Source: Adiantum capillus-veneris (lineage: Eukaryota; Streptophyta; Polypodiopsida; Polypodiales; Pteridaceae). Taken from it: a stretch of DNA of 64,000 nt. A program made the position numbers and the translations under genes. Every line of letters begins with the position of its first letter. Positions within the stretch are counted from its first letter, which is position 1. The stretch is taken from assembly GCA_014529385.2 (NCBI GenBank), contig CM043963.1, positions 101,040,912 to 101,104,911 on the forward strand, in the 5' to 3' direction. The notes beneath the pieces were generated by a model. That model searched no databases. It saw only the letters and a list, made by a program, of their open reading frames with translations, and was not told the DNA's origin. Shown in pieces: positions 54,901-64,000 of the stretch.

Positions 54901-57002
54901 AATTATAGGTATCGTTAATGCTAGATTCAGAGTTGCAGAAGTCACAAGAGTCAAAGAAAAATCTTGCAGACAAAGGTAAGGCCAAAGTGGACCCTCCACC
55001 GATTAGCAAAGAAGATGTGATATCATATGCCTCTACATCAAAGAATCCTCATGGATCAGTTTCTTCAAGCAAGTCAGGCTTTCAAAACTTCAAGTCAATT
55101 GCTGACCCAACTAAAACGTCTAAGAAGACACCCAAAAAAGCAAAGGTATATTAGCCAAAGTACGCAAGAAAGCAAAGGAAATTCAAGCAAGTGTTGTTCA
55201 TATCATTTTAGTCAAAGTCAATGATCCGATCTGGATTAAAGACGAGAAATCAACACAGAAAGACAAACACATGGGATGGATAGTATCACAGTGGAGCTTA
55301 AAAGAATAGGAGTACTATGAAGGTAACAGACAGATATCGGTACCAAAACCGTAGGTTAGGGCATATGAAGTAACTTCAAGACCCTCCCAAGAAAGAAGGC
55401 CCACAAGGTATCAACCTCCACAATATCCTAGGATACCTAAGAAGCGGGTATACAATAGAACAACATTGAAAGATGCTAAAGTCGAGCACAACTCTCAAGA
55501 GGATATAGAAAAAAGACGGATCTCAAAGAATCTTCCTCTTGGACAAGGATTCTACATAGGGTATACAAAGATTTCGCTACTAGTCAACCACAAGCCAACT
55601 GCAACTACACCAGACCTCCATGAAGATTTCAAGACCCCAACAAGACCTAAAGCGAAGAAAAGTCAACAAAGAAGCTACAAAGGTCCTCAAAAGATTTGGA
55701 TTCCTAAGTCTTCCAATGCTCCAAGTCAAAAGCCATATGCCGACAATGAATAGAGGCCTACAACAACATCAAAGATTCCTATCAACAGGTCCAATTGGAG
55801 AATCAAATAGACAATGGAGAATCAAACAGACAATTGGAGAATCAAACAGACAATGGAGTCTTCACAATCAAAGAAGAACATCCCAACCAACACGAATGCA
55901 AATTCAAAGAAGATAAAATAGGTATGGCAAAAGAAAACTTCAATGCCAGCTTGGTCCTTCACTAATCCTCTTTTTGAGGATTCAAGCTTACTTTTACCTG
56001 AAGAAATGTTTGTAGTAAGCACAAGAATGTAAAAAGTCAAGTCGCCACAAAAACACTCTTTGGCATAGTCAGAGTCGGGTTGCTGAGCCATAAAATGAGC
56101 AAAGCATTAGTCCCAAAGCTTCAAGTCATATTAAACTCTGTGCTAAGAGTTGTAGTTATTAGGCTTATGCTCAAGCTAGAAGAGTTGAGCATATCTAAAG
56201 TCATGTTGCTCATGTTGGATGAGGTGAGCATAAAAGTCGAAGTCTCTTAACTTACAATTGGTGGAGTGTCATAGAGTCCAACACTCACTCACAATGCACA
56301 GTAAGATGAGAGCAAATATCCTCGTCAACGAAAACCATTCTTAAAGGGGTGCTAGCTTGCAAAGCCATGTCAAATGCTTTTATAGCTGCACCATCTTTTT
56401 GAAGAACCCCTCAAAATCTAACTTGCACTGCATATTGTTTTTCATGCATTTCTGTGTATGCATAAATAGGATGTTCCATCATCGGACATATGCATTAGAC
56501 ACTCTTTTTTGCTTCCACCTATGCACCCTGAGTGGACTACAATAGGCAAACCAATGTTCCATCATGGTACCCTCTCATATTTGCTGCCTTTTTAATTCCA
56601 TATCTATCAGCAGATAATCCCTTGAGTACTTTATTAATATTTTCCATGCTAATAAGTACTCCAATAATGCGTATATCCCAAAGGCACTTTTTTCCCACTG
56701 GGTTTTTCCCCTTTGGTCATCCAGGTATTAGACCCTAATTTAGAACCTCATCATTCTACTTCCCCTTGTACATACTTTTCATAAATAAACAACAGCCTCA
56801 TCATTATGCTATTACAATGGACAAATGCAACATCATCTCTCAAATCAGACATATTTGAATCAATGAAGATGATGCAACAAATTGAACCTCATCAACAAAC
56901 TCAATGACAAATGAAGACAATCAGCCCATCAACAACCAATCAAAACCTTCCCTTGCCTCCACATAAACTTTTCAACAGTGCCTGAGGACGGGTACTAAAA
57001 TT
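54901..57002 (+). pseudogene. Basic 3' tail and non-coding 3' region of the second element
   Basis: Broken frames to about 55920 are Lys/Gln/Pro-rich (KKTPKKAKVY; GPQKIWIPKSSN) and may extend the protease-containing protein. A 19-bp unit GGAGAATCAAA-AGACAAT is repeated about three times at 55797-55860. From 55920 to the purine tract no gene is recognised. Confidence 0.4.
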
Positions 57003-57014
57003 GGAAGGGGGGAA
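57003..57014 (+). promoter_or_regulatory. Polypurine tract of the second element
   Basis: GGAAGGGGGGAA directly precedes TGTTAACTGAGTC, the first bases of the 3' LTR. Confidence 0.88.
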
Positions 57015-57899
57015 TGTTAACTGAGTCAACGTCAGTTCACAAAAGCTGCTAAGATCGAAGACGTATGAATGCACATCGAGGATTAATCCAAAGAAATAGT
57101 AAAGATTGGAGTTACACATTTTTCACGTTTTCCTAAAATGGTCACGTATTGTAAAATCTCGAATTATTTCAAGCCATTGTAATATCTTAATGTGTTACAG
57201 GACCAATGGGAGTTCTAAACTGTAAAGAATAGGTCAATTACTGTGTCTAGGTAGTAGATTCAATAAGTGGTGGAGCCCTAAAGGCCTTGGGTGCCCGAAC
57301 ATTGCATATTTTTACCCTACATATATAAGGCAGTGTGTAAAAGAAATTAGGATTCTCAAGTCATTGGTTGAGAGCACTCTTTGGTGAGAGTTCTTGAGGT
57401 GTGGCTATGGAGTCCTTGAGATTCTCCTTGCTCATGAGACTTAATTAACACTAATCAATGATTCATTCTCTCTCACTATGCCTCTTTCTTACCTCTTATG
57501 ATTGCCTATAATTCTTAGATTAAATAGATCTTAACTAAGTAGTGGTTAATCCCTCTCTAATCTTGTGTGATTGTCCCCTTTTGCTTGTGTGTGCATGTAG
57601 GTCGATTGGAGTGTGGTGCTCGATAGATCTATGTGTGTGTGCTTGCAATTAGTGTGTCGCATGATAGGATTAATGTTGTGTGTGTCTTGCAATCGTAGTG
57701 TGTGTGATTGGGTTGATTAGAGGTGAAGAGAAGTGGATATGGAGATTGCCTTTCATTGTGGCCAAGGATTTAATATTTAAGTAATTAGGTCAAATTTTGT
57801 GTGATCACAAGGTCTTATTGACACATTTACATGATCACAGTAAACATGATCACACAGAACCCGGTTAATGGTGACCTGCAAACCCAAAAAATTCCCGCC

Positions 57900-57977
57900 G
57901 GGCTTTTCAGCATCCCCGGCGGGCCCGCTAGGGTTTATCATTTTCCTTGCGGGCCCACCGGGGATACTGAAAAGCCC
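57900..57977. repeat. GC-rich hairpin in the left subterminal region of hAT
   Basis: 29-bp arms at 57900-57928 and 57949-57977 pair with two mismatches around a 20-base loop. The arms contain the palindrome GCGGGCCCGC and its variant GCGGGCCCACC. Confidence 0.9.
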
Positions 57978-58046
57978 AACGGGCTGTCAGTGTTATATAT
58001 ACGCGGGCCCAATCGGGCCTGTTGGGTGTATTAGCGTCTTGCTTTC

Positions 58047-58048
<2 letters not shown>

Positions 58049-58132
<84 letters not shown>
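58049..58132. repeat. (AG)n microsatellite within hAT
   Basis: About 42 uninterrupted AG units; longest dinucleotide run in the window. Confidence 0.98.
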
Positions 58133-58136
<4 letters not shown>

Positions 58137-58349
58137 CAACCACCTTTGCAGGTATGTCAAGAGGAGAGAGGAGAGAGGGAGGACTCGTGTGGGAACGTGC
58201 TCTGCGTCGCGCGGCAGCAACAGAGTACATGACCACACGATCCGGGTATGTGTTGTGTGTGTGTATACGTTGTGTGGTCGCGTGTCTTACAACTCAATGG
58301 GAGTGTGTGTATAAGCTGTTCTACGGAATAGTGCTTATCACGGGGGTAT

Positions 58350-58735
58350 CACCTCGGTGACGCGGGGAAGATGGTGTCCTTGTGGTAAGTATTGGCTTAC
58401 TGTCTGGGTACTACGTTGATAACACGGTGAATCTAGTATCCTTATGGTAAGTCAACTTCCCTTCCCCTTTCCCAGAAAACATATGGGCATCAATCGGTAA
58501 CGCGGCTATATGATGTTCGTATGTAGGACATTGTTTTTCCTTAGATTTAGGCGGCACTCGGTCGGTAACGCGGCTATTAGAGTGTCGTTTGTTAGAAGCA
58601 TATGTTTTTGCATAAATGTGGCGTTTAGGTCGTTAACCCGGCCGTACGTACGTCATATAATTTGTATGTACATGTGCAGTTAGTTTTTTAAGTATTAAGT
58701 ATATGAAATACTTGGTCGGTAACGCGGCTGTGAAG
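58350..58735. repeat. Six spaced copies of a TCGGTAACGCGGCT-like motif in hAT
   Basis: Occurrences at about 58353 (CTCGGTGACGCGG), 58414 (GTTGATAACACGG), 58494, 58562 and 58715 (TCGGTAACGCGGCT, three exact) and 58630 (TCGTTAACCCGGCC). Spacing is 61-85 bp. The first two are each followed by a near-identical GTCCTTGTGGTAAGT / GTATCCTTATGGTAAGT. Possibly transposase-binding or regulatory repeats. Confidence 0.75.
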
Positions 58736-58881
58736 AATATTTCATATACAAAATGTATGAATTGTTGGATTTTGTTGTTTTTAACTGTCCATTTGAAATT
58801 ACATACTAGCTAATCATATTCGAAAGAATACTTTATTCATCAATCATCGCTATTTTAAATGTTCCATTTATATAGAATACT

Positions 58882-59436
58882 TTATTCATCGATCATCGCT
58901 ATTATTTTGGCGAACCATGTGGTTTCTTCGCTAGTGTTCCAATCTTTAAGCACCAAGTTCAAGTTGTGCGTATTACAACCATTAGAAAAAATGTATGGAA
59001 AGCACTTCTTTATTAATTTACTGGCATTTTTATAATTCTTTGCGTTGTCCATGACAACTTGAATGACATGTTCATCACCAATTTCTTTAATTACATTAAT
59101 CAAGACCTCAGAAATGTATTCTCCACTTTTAATTGCACCAAAACTATCAATCGCCTTTATAAGCATGTCTCCCCTTGGACAAACCAGCATTACATTGATG
59201 ATCGGTCTTCTCTAAACATTTTACAATTTGGCAAACGCTTCTCTCAATTTTTTTTTAGCGCTACCCAAAAAATGATCCCTAATACGTGGTGCATCGCCAT
59301 ATTTTGTTGTGTGACAAAATTTACATTACCACTCCATATATCGGCCGCATATGTTGTGAGCATAATCCCACTCTTTGCCAGGAGCTTTTTTATTCTTTGG
59401 CTTCTTCGTACCACTTGTGCCCACGTTTTGCTCCAT
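58882..59436 (-). pseudogene. hAT transposase relic (BED finger plus DUF659)
   Basis: ATG at 59436 opens a basic N-terminus, then a BED-type zinc finger: W-D-Y..YMEW, stop, CKFCHTTKYGDAPRIRDHFL (C-x2-C, then H). After stops and an apparent internal deletion, a 102-codon open piece (59190-58882) carries the DUF659 region of plant hAT transposases: MLVCPRGDMLIKAIDSFGA, VIQVVMDNAKNYKNASKLI and PYIFSNGCNTHNLNLVLKD, with the catalytic DNA/Asp block. The C-terminal hATC dimerisation domain is absent. hAT transposases bind terminal repeats and cut and paste the element. Confidence 0.88.
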
Positions 59437-59459
59437 TGCTTTTAAATTAAAATTGAAGA

Positions 59460-60400
59460 GAAAAGAACAAGATATTTAGTTTTGAAAACATTTTTTTTAT
59501 TTTCAATATATATTTTAATTTAAAAACCATTCAATACGAAACTAACCATGATGCACAATACGAGATTTTCAATGCACGCTAGTCAATCCACATATCGATC
59601 ACCTATATTGTGAGCAACCATACGTGTACATTGCAATGTAGTCTATACATGGCATAATAACTATAACAATGCTATGAATATCTCTATGCAATTATTATTA
59701 TAATGATTATTTATACGTCCACTTTGATTTGCAAACAATAAGACACATCTAATTTCATTTGCTACAAAAAAACAAAAGAAAGCAATAAAATATATGATTG
59801 GTCATTTCATGCACTAATAATCTATCGTAATACATAATGCACTCTCTGTATAAACCAATGTATAAACTAACGCAAATAAATCTTCAATATAATCACCCAA
59901 TTGGGGACTACTTGTACCCGGTGAAGGATTGTAGCCCACCCATGCAACCAATTCAATATATAAAAGCTATTTTAACCCAATCAAGGATTATAGCTCTTAT
60001 ATTGTAAATTAACTCAAATGCAAGACTTCAAGGATCTTTATATTCCCGGTACACTAGTAGAGGACATCCGACCCTTGACTATCGACTCGTCATTTATATA
60101 TGCTCATCTTCTAAAAGCAATTACAGCCCTTATTTGGACCAATGGCTTCTTCGCAATGAGCATGATTCTCCAAGTTTTCAGCTATTTTGGTTTCGTACCT
60201 TTATGTCGGTAAACGAATTAATTTTTTTTAGAAGTGGTTACCGAATTAAGAATCACGTTCGGCCCAAAAAAAGGACATGTGACTCTGTAACCTGAGGTCA
60301 AATCACAAGGAGATGACAATACCCGGCACTCGGATACACTCCCCAAGGATTTGCCTAGCTAAAAGACCGGGGTTAGCACACTATTTACTATATATAATTA
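59460..60400. other. AT-rich interior of hAT
   Basis: No gene is supported between the transposase relic and the right subterminal hairpin. Confidence 0.5.
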
Positions 60401-60415
60401 CTCTCGCCGGCATTT

Positions 60416-60479
60416 TTCATTTTCCCGACGGGCCCGCCGGGCTACTCCATTTACCCGGTGGGCCCGCCGGAAAAATGAA
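60416..60479. repeat. GC-rich hairpin in the right subterminal region of hAT
   Basis: 26-bp arms at 60416-60441 and 60454-60479 pair with three mismatches around a 12-base loop. The arms share the GACGGGCCCGCCGGG-type core with the left hairpin. Two more GCCC..GGGC copies follow to about 60530. Confidence 0.88.
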
Positions 60480-60830
60480 GAATCCCGACGAGACCCGCAG
60501 GGAAAATGAAAAAGCCCGGAGGGCTAACCGGCTCTTTAGGTTTTTGCAGGTCAAAATCAAGGTCACATTAACAATTAACGTGATCACAATTTTTTTGTTT
60601 GTAAATACTAGAGTTATTTACGTAATCACCCAATCGTGATTACGTTAATGAAATCCCTGATTGTGGCTTAGCTCCTCCATAGGCCAAGAAGCTCACTCCT
60701 AGAGTTAACCATTTGTGTTGCCATGATTAGCTCACTAACCGTGTGAGTGTTTCCATGCCCTAGCCGGGTATAAGCTCATCCCTCCGGATTGATAATTTTG
60801 TCGGTCAAGCTATTGCAATGATGGGACCCC

Positions 60831-60836
60831 CAACAC

Positions 60837-60871
<35 letters not shown>

Positions 60872-61008
60872 CACACACACACGAGGAGAAGAAGGAGAGC
60901 CAGTATGCTCCTTCCCTCTCCTCTCTCTCATGTTCCCTTCCCCTCTTTCTCTCTCTCTCCCTCTCTCTCTCTCTCTTTGTCTCTCTCACACACACACATT
61001 GTGTCTTT

Positions 61009-61047
<39 letters not shown>

Positions 61048-61060
61048 CACATGCATAAGC

Positions 61061-61104
<44 letters not shown>

Positions 61105-61171
61105 CATAAACAAAGAATGCATACACACACACATTGAGAGAAAGAGAGAGAGAGAGAATGAGAGATAAAGT

Positions 61172-61205
<34 letters not shown>
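60831..61205. repeat. Microsatellite cluster (CA, CT and GA)
   Basis: CA runs at 60831-60883 and about 61062-61102, CT runs near 60945-60985, and GA runs at about 61012-61042, 61140-61158 and 61175-61203. It begins at the last bases of the 3' LTR, hiding its target duplication. Confidence 0.95.
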
Positions 61206-61207
<2 letters not shown>

Positions 61208-61224
61208 AAAGTAGAGAAAATATG

Positions 61225-61750
61225 AAATAAAATGCTATATTAAGATTTATGGTTATGTTAGATTTAAAATTACATTTAATTAAAATTAGGCTAGATTAAG
61301 ATCTAAGATTAAGTTAGACTACATTTAACTTAATTTAAAATTTATGATAAATTTAAAATTAGGTTAGACTTAAGATTATGTTAAGATTAGATTATATTAC
61401 ATTTAGATTTATGTTTATGTTGAGTTTAAGATTAGGTTAGATTTAAAATCAAGACAAGATTTAAAATTAGCTAGCTAGGTTATATTTAAGTTAGATTACA
61501 TTTAGGTTTAAGATTTAAGATTGGATAAGATTTAGGTTTATGTTGAGTTTAAGATTAGATTAGATTTAAATTTAAGATTAAGACAAGATTTAAGATTAAC
61601 TAGATTAGATTTAGATTTAAGTTAGATTACATTTAGGTTTAGGTTAGATTTAAGATTAGATTAGATTTAGGTTTATTTTGAGTTCAAGATTAGATTAGAT
61701 CTAAATTTATGCTCGATTTAAGATTAGATTAGATTTATGTTAGATTTTGA
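61225..61750. repeat. AT-rich minisatellite of TTTAGATTTAAGAT-like units
   Basis: Short units such as TTAGATTTAAGAT, TACATTTAGGTTTA and GTTGAGTTTAAGATTAG repeat for about 520 bp. The phrase GTTGAGTTTAAGATTAG recurs after about 117 bp, and a TTTTGAGTTCAAGATTAG variant after about 141 bp, suggesting a higher-order unit. TTTAGGTTTAGG segments recall plant telomere repeats (TTTAGGG) but exact TTTAGGG tandems are absent. Confidence 0.85.
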
Positions 61751-61943
61751 TGCATGTCAATAAAGGCTTTGCCCAAAGAGCAAACACTATTTACACACAA
61801 TATGTATATTCCCATAAAATTTTGACACCTATTAACTCACACACTAACCATATTCAATTAGCCGCGAATCACCATATGTTAAATTATTTTTATATTAAAG
61901 TCTACCTTCGGGATTACGAAAAAAGATTAGAGTTAGGCGAACG

Positions 61944-62550
61944 GTGATCCCTCTCTTCCTCTCTATAGATGCGACCTTAAGTTGGAAAGCTTTCAACGGC
62001 ATGATACTCAGATTGGAGGCCAACATGGAATATGCTAAGTTCACGCGTCACAGGAGAGAGGGCTTGCCGTACTCCGTCGACATCAACGACTACATCATCT
62101 TATTTGATGAAGGCAAGAAGGTGATCTTGCGCATGCGTGGTCTTTGCTCTCAGGTGTTTAGACACTACATCCTAAACACCTGGAGTGAAGTGCCAAGTGG
62201 ATTAAAAGACAGAGTCATCAGCATGCTGCATGGCGCTTTTCTCGTGTCAAGTCGGGATGAGCGCTTCAATGAAGACCTGATGAAGGTTCGAATGCGCGAA
62301 TACTACAAGCACAAGCATTTTGAAGTACAAAAAGTAATAAAGCATGTGGAATAGACCAGATTGGCTGGTCAAAGAAGATTGGAAGAATGTGAAGCGAGCA
62401 ACGCACGAGAATCCTGACAAGTGGAAGCAACAAAAGGAGGCAGCCAAAGCGCGAGTAGAGACAGGGAGATCGCACCACTTGGGGAACAGTGGGTGGGCAT
62501 CATTTGAGGCTGATTTTGTAACTATTTTTGCATTGCTCTTTAGGTTTTGA
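61944..62550 (+). pseudogene. CACTA (En/Spm)-associated plant protein relic
   Basis: A 136-codon open piece (61944-62354) includes NDYIILFDEGKKVILRMRGL and a YILNTWSEVPSGLKDRV segment. An overlapping frame (62344-62550) continues with WNRPDWLVKEDWKNVKRATH and PDKWKQQKEAAKARVETGRS, then HHLGNSGWASF. The W..PxxxKxxV.. start and the later K..S..N/AKxxR..HxxGxxSF-like end match the conserved region of proteins annotated as plant transposase (Ptta/En/Spm) or Transposase_24-type. One frame change joins the two. No CACTA terminal repeats were found. Identification rests on recalled motif order. Confidence 0.5.
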
Positions 62551-63870
62551 TGAACGACCATGTGATCCTATCATAAGATTTATCCAAATCCAACTATAGC
62601 AAACTACACTCTTGTTTAGTGAAAGTTTCATATCAATGCCGACCATTGCGGCTAGTAGCTATCATAGATTGACCTTCCCTTTATAAATCCATGCTAGTGG
62701 GGAGTGATAACTTTATCTAGGAGGGGAGAGATCTTGAGGGCCATGCTTTTGGCAATAATAATAGCCCCATGGCCATTGAAGTCATAGTAATGGGGCACCA
62801 ATGTTTAGGTTGGGAGAAACATATTTGTTTGGGGATAGGTTTGATGCGGGGGGTTCACTATGTGTAAAACTACCATATCACGTGCGTTCAAGACATGTTT
62901 GTAAAACCCCTTATCTGTGAATTTTGTTAAGAATATAATGTACCCTTTACTTTTAAAATCTGTAATTTTTTTTCAAATTTTAAAAAATAATGCCCTTCTG
63001 CATATATATTTCTATAAGTTTCAAGAACTTTAAATACCCTTCTGTTTAACTCACGTGATAGGTTATATTTTTATTAGGTGACCTCCCTAAGAGGTTTGAT
63101 GAGGCCCCTTTTAATGCTTGATGGGAGTTCTTAATGACTCAAGAAATCCCATGGTTAGCCAATCACGTGATCGGGGACTTAAGATCATCCCAAAATTCTT
63201 TGAAAAACTTGGTAGTCAGAACGTCCCACCTAGGGGACTTCTCTTTACCTAGAGCTTGTAACTCTTTAGAGCATTCTTCCTTAGTAAACACCCTCTTCAA
63301 GAGGTTGGTTTCTGAGAGGGAAACTATTTTTTTAACACTTTCAAGAAGAGTAGCTCTTGCTTTATCCACCTCCAAGGAATGTGACTCAAGTTGGCCTATA
63401 AATAGTTGTAAGTGATCAAACATCAATTGAGCTAGTTCATCTGGGTCCATGATAACATTTCCTCCCCCATTGGTGAGCGAGTGGACAAGGCCCCAATTTC
63501 TCTTGACTTTGAGGGCCGTAAAAAAGTGATCTTGATTCGCCTCCTTCGATTGGAGGAAGATTTCTCTAGATAATATTCTCGTCTTCCTCGCCTCCCTATT
63601 CAAACCTAGCTTCTAGCCACTTTTTATGATGAGCTTCAGAAGCCAACCCTTCATGTCTTTTGACAGTTAAAAATTCCACTTCAATAGTGAGATATTTTAG
63701 CCACTCCTTGTAGTATTTATTCCTTCTAGGACCTGTAGTTTTGATTGATTTTTGAATATTCTTGGCAAAGATATCCCAATCTCTAGGACTTTGCCAAATC
63801 CACATCTTTACAAAGCTTGTTCATAGCTTTCAAGGCCAGGCTTTTGAAGAGAGGCCCGGGGGATTCACTC
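62551..63870 (-). pseudogene. LINE (L1-like) ORF2 relic: endonuclease-RT linker and RT start
   Basis: Minus-strand reading from about 63870: a basic piece (63805-63596) joins, after a frame change, a 146-codon open piece (63603-63163) with ILSREIFLQSKEANQDHFF, ALKVKRNWGLVHSLTNGGGN and TKEECSKELQALGKEKSP, ending TTKFFKEFWDDLK. This is the conserved linker that leads into LINE RT (KSPGxDGLTxxFF, here KSPRWDVLTTKFF). Further down, HYYDFNGHGAIIIAKSMALK, ISPLLDKVITPH and HGFIKGRSIYDSY (about 62790-62660) match RT motifs around HGFIKGR, then SYDRITWSFI (about 62590-62560). Stops and shifts are many; it ends at or near the CACTA relic. Confidence 0.75.
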
Positions 63871-64000
63871 TATATACAAAACAAGACGCCACTTGCGAGC
63901 GAACAACTTTAATAAAACCCCTCTATACGACTCATATTAGGGAATATGACCTCCCTTTCTACGTTTATACGACAATCAATGAAGAAAAATATCATACCCC
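63871..64000. other. Right edge, nothing recognised
   Basis: No feature supported. The LINE relic could extend here, but no motif is visible. Confidence 0.3.

Larger units (their letters stand above)
57763..60659. mobile_element. hAT DNA transposon (2,897 bp) nested in the LTR
   Basis: Bounded by an exact 8-bp target duplication ATTGTGGC (57755-57762 and 60660-60667). Short terminal inverted repeats CAAGGATTT..AAATCCCTG have one mismatch and the hAT-typical CARGG start. The intact LTR copy at about 49375 shows the empty site. It contains a minus-strand BED/DUF659 transposase relic, GC-rich subterminal hairpins at both ends and TGATCACA motifs close to both ends. It is shorter than autonomous hAT elements and the transposase lacks its C-terminal dimerisation region, so it is non-autonomous. 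Confidence 0.95.
49205..60835 (+). mobile_element. Non-autonomous LTR retrotransposon with truncated 5' LTR, split by a hAT element
   Basis: Matching LTR sequence lies at 49205-49548 and 57015-60835. A primer-site-like TTTGGCGCCGCTGCCGAGGA follows the 5' LTR and a purine tract GGAAGGGGGGAA precedes the 3' LTR. Between them are Gag-like and protease-like relics in plus sense, but no RT, RNase H or integrase was found. Without the hAT insert the element is about 8.7 kb. The target duplication cannot be read because the 5' LTR is truncated and the 3' LTR abuts a CA microsatellite. Many stops mark it as dead. Confidence 0.85.
57015..60835 (+). repeat. 3' LTR of the second element, interrupted by hAT insertion
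   Basis: Left part 57015-57762 and right part 60668-60835 join at the duplicated ATTGTGGC to give a ~915-bp LTR that starts TGTTAACTG and ends CCCCCAACA. The joined sequence around the break matches the intact 5' LTR copy (CATTGCGGCTTAGCTCC). Confidence 0.9.

Noticed and set aside
61225-61750. True telomere or telomeric array
   Set aside because: No tandem TTTAGGG or other exact telomere repeat; units are heterogeneous and CACTA and LINE relics follow.

Overview
This window reads as nuclear DNA of a land plant with a large, repeat-rich genome. A fern or other seed-free plant is my inference, not something proven here. One host-type gene is recognisable: an intronless CC-type (ROXY-like) glutaredoxin at 6812-7342, a land-plant family. 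Almost everything else is transposable elements, their relics, microsatellites and minisatellites. Coordinates of repeats and degenerate relics were read by eye and are approximate unless a terminal motif fixes them.

Layout. 1-938 is an LTR-like sequence related to the LTRs of the large element further on. 1084-2370 is a satellite built from a short AGCACTT/AAGTGCT unit in both orientations. 2648-4831 (-) is a broken DDE-like transposase relic. The glutaredoxin follows, then non-coding DNA with non-LTR (LINE) relics, compound GT/GA microsatellites, a 4-copy ~157-bp tandem repeat (12567-13190) and a degenerate ~190-bp repeat field (16360-17750). 18240-25964 (+) is a decayed Helentron-type Helitron: an RPA-like ssDNA-binding protein with an intact-looking intron, then zinc finger, HUH Rep, PIF1 helicase and a C-terminal AP-type endonuclease domain. 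LINE, SINE and copia-like relics fill 25990-28835.

29192-48739 (-) is a complete 19.5-kb Ty3/gypsy-type LTR retrotransposon. It has TG...CA LTRs, a CTTGT target duplication, a tRNA-Asp-type primer site and a polypurine tract. In element order it carries a Gag N-terminal extension, Gag core and zinc knuckles, retropepsin 1, RT-RNaseH, integrase with two H2C2 modules, a second DTG retropepsin behind the integrase, and an extra 1,140-codon 3' ORF. The leader and the spacer before the 3' ORF both contain a conserved palindrome, GTCTATCGCGATAGAC, mostly ~300 bp apart.

49205-60835 (+) is a second, non-autonomous LTR element (Gag/protease relics only, 5' LTR truncated). Its 3' LTR is split by a 2.9-kb hAT transposon (57763-60659) with an exact 8-bp target duplication, a BED/DUF659 transposase relic and GC-rich subterminal hairpins. 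The right end holds microsatellites, an AT-rich minisatellite, a CACTA-associated protein relic and a degenerate LINE reverse transcriptase.

The strongest candidates for something undescribed are the palindrome arrays of the 19.5-kb element together with its duplicated leader and possible splice sites, the retropepsin placed after integrase, the tandem H2C2 modules, and the Helentron with endonuclease domain in a plant context.
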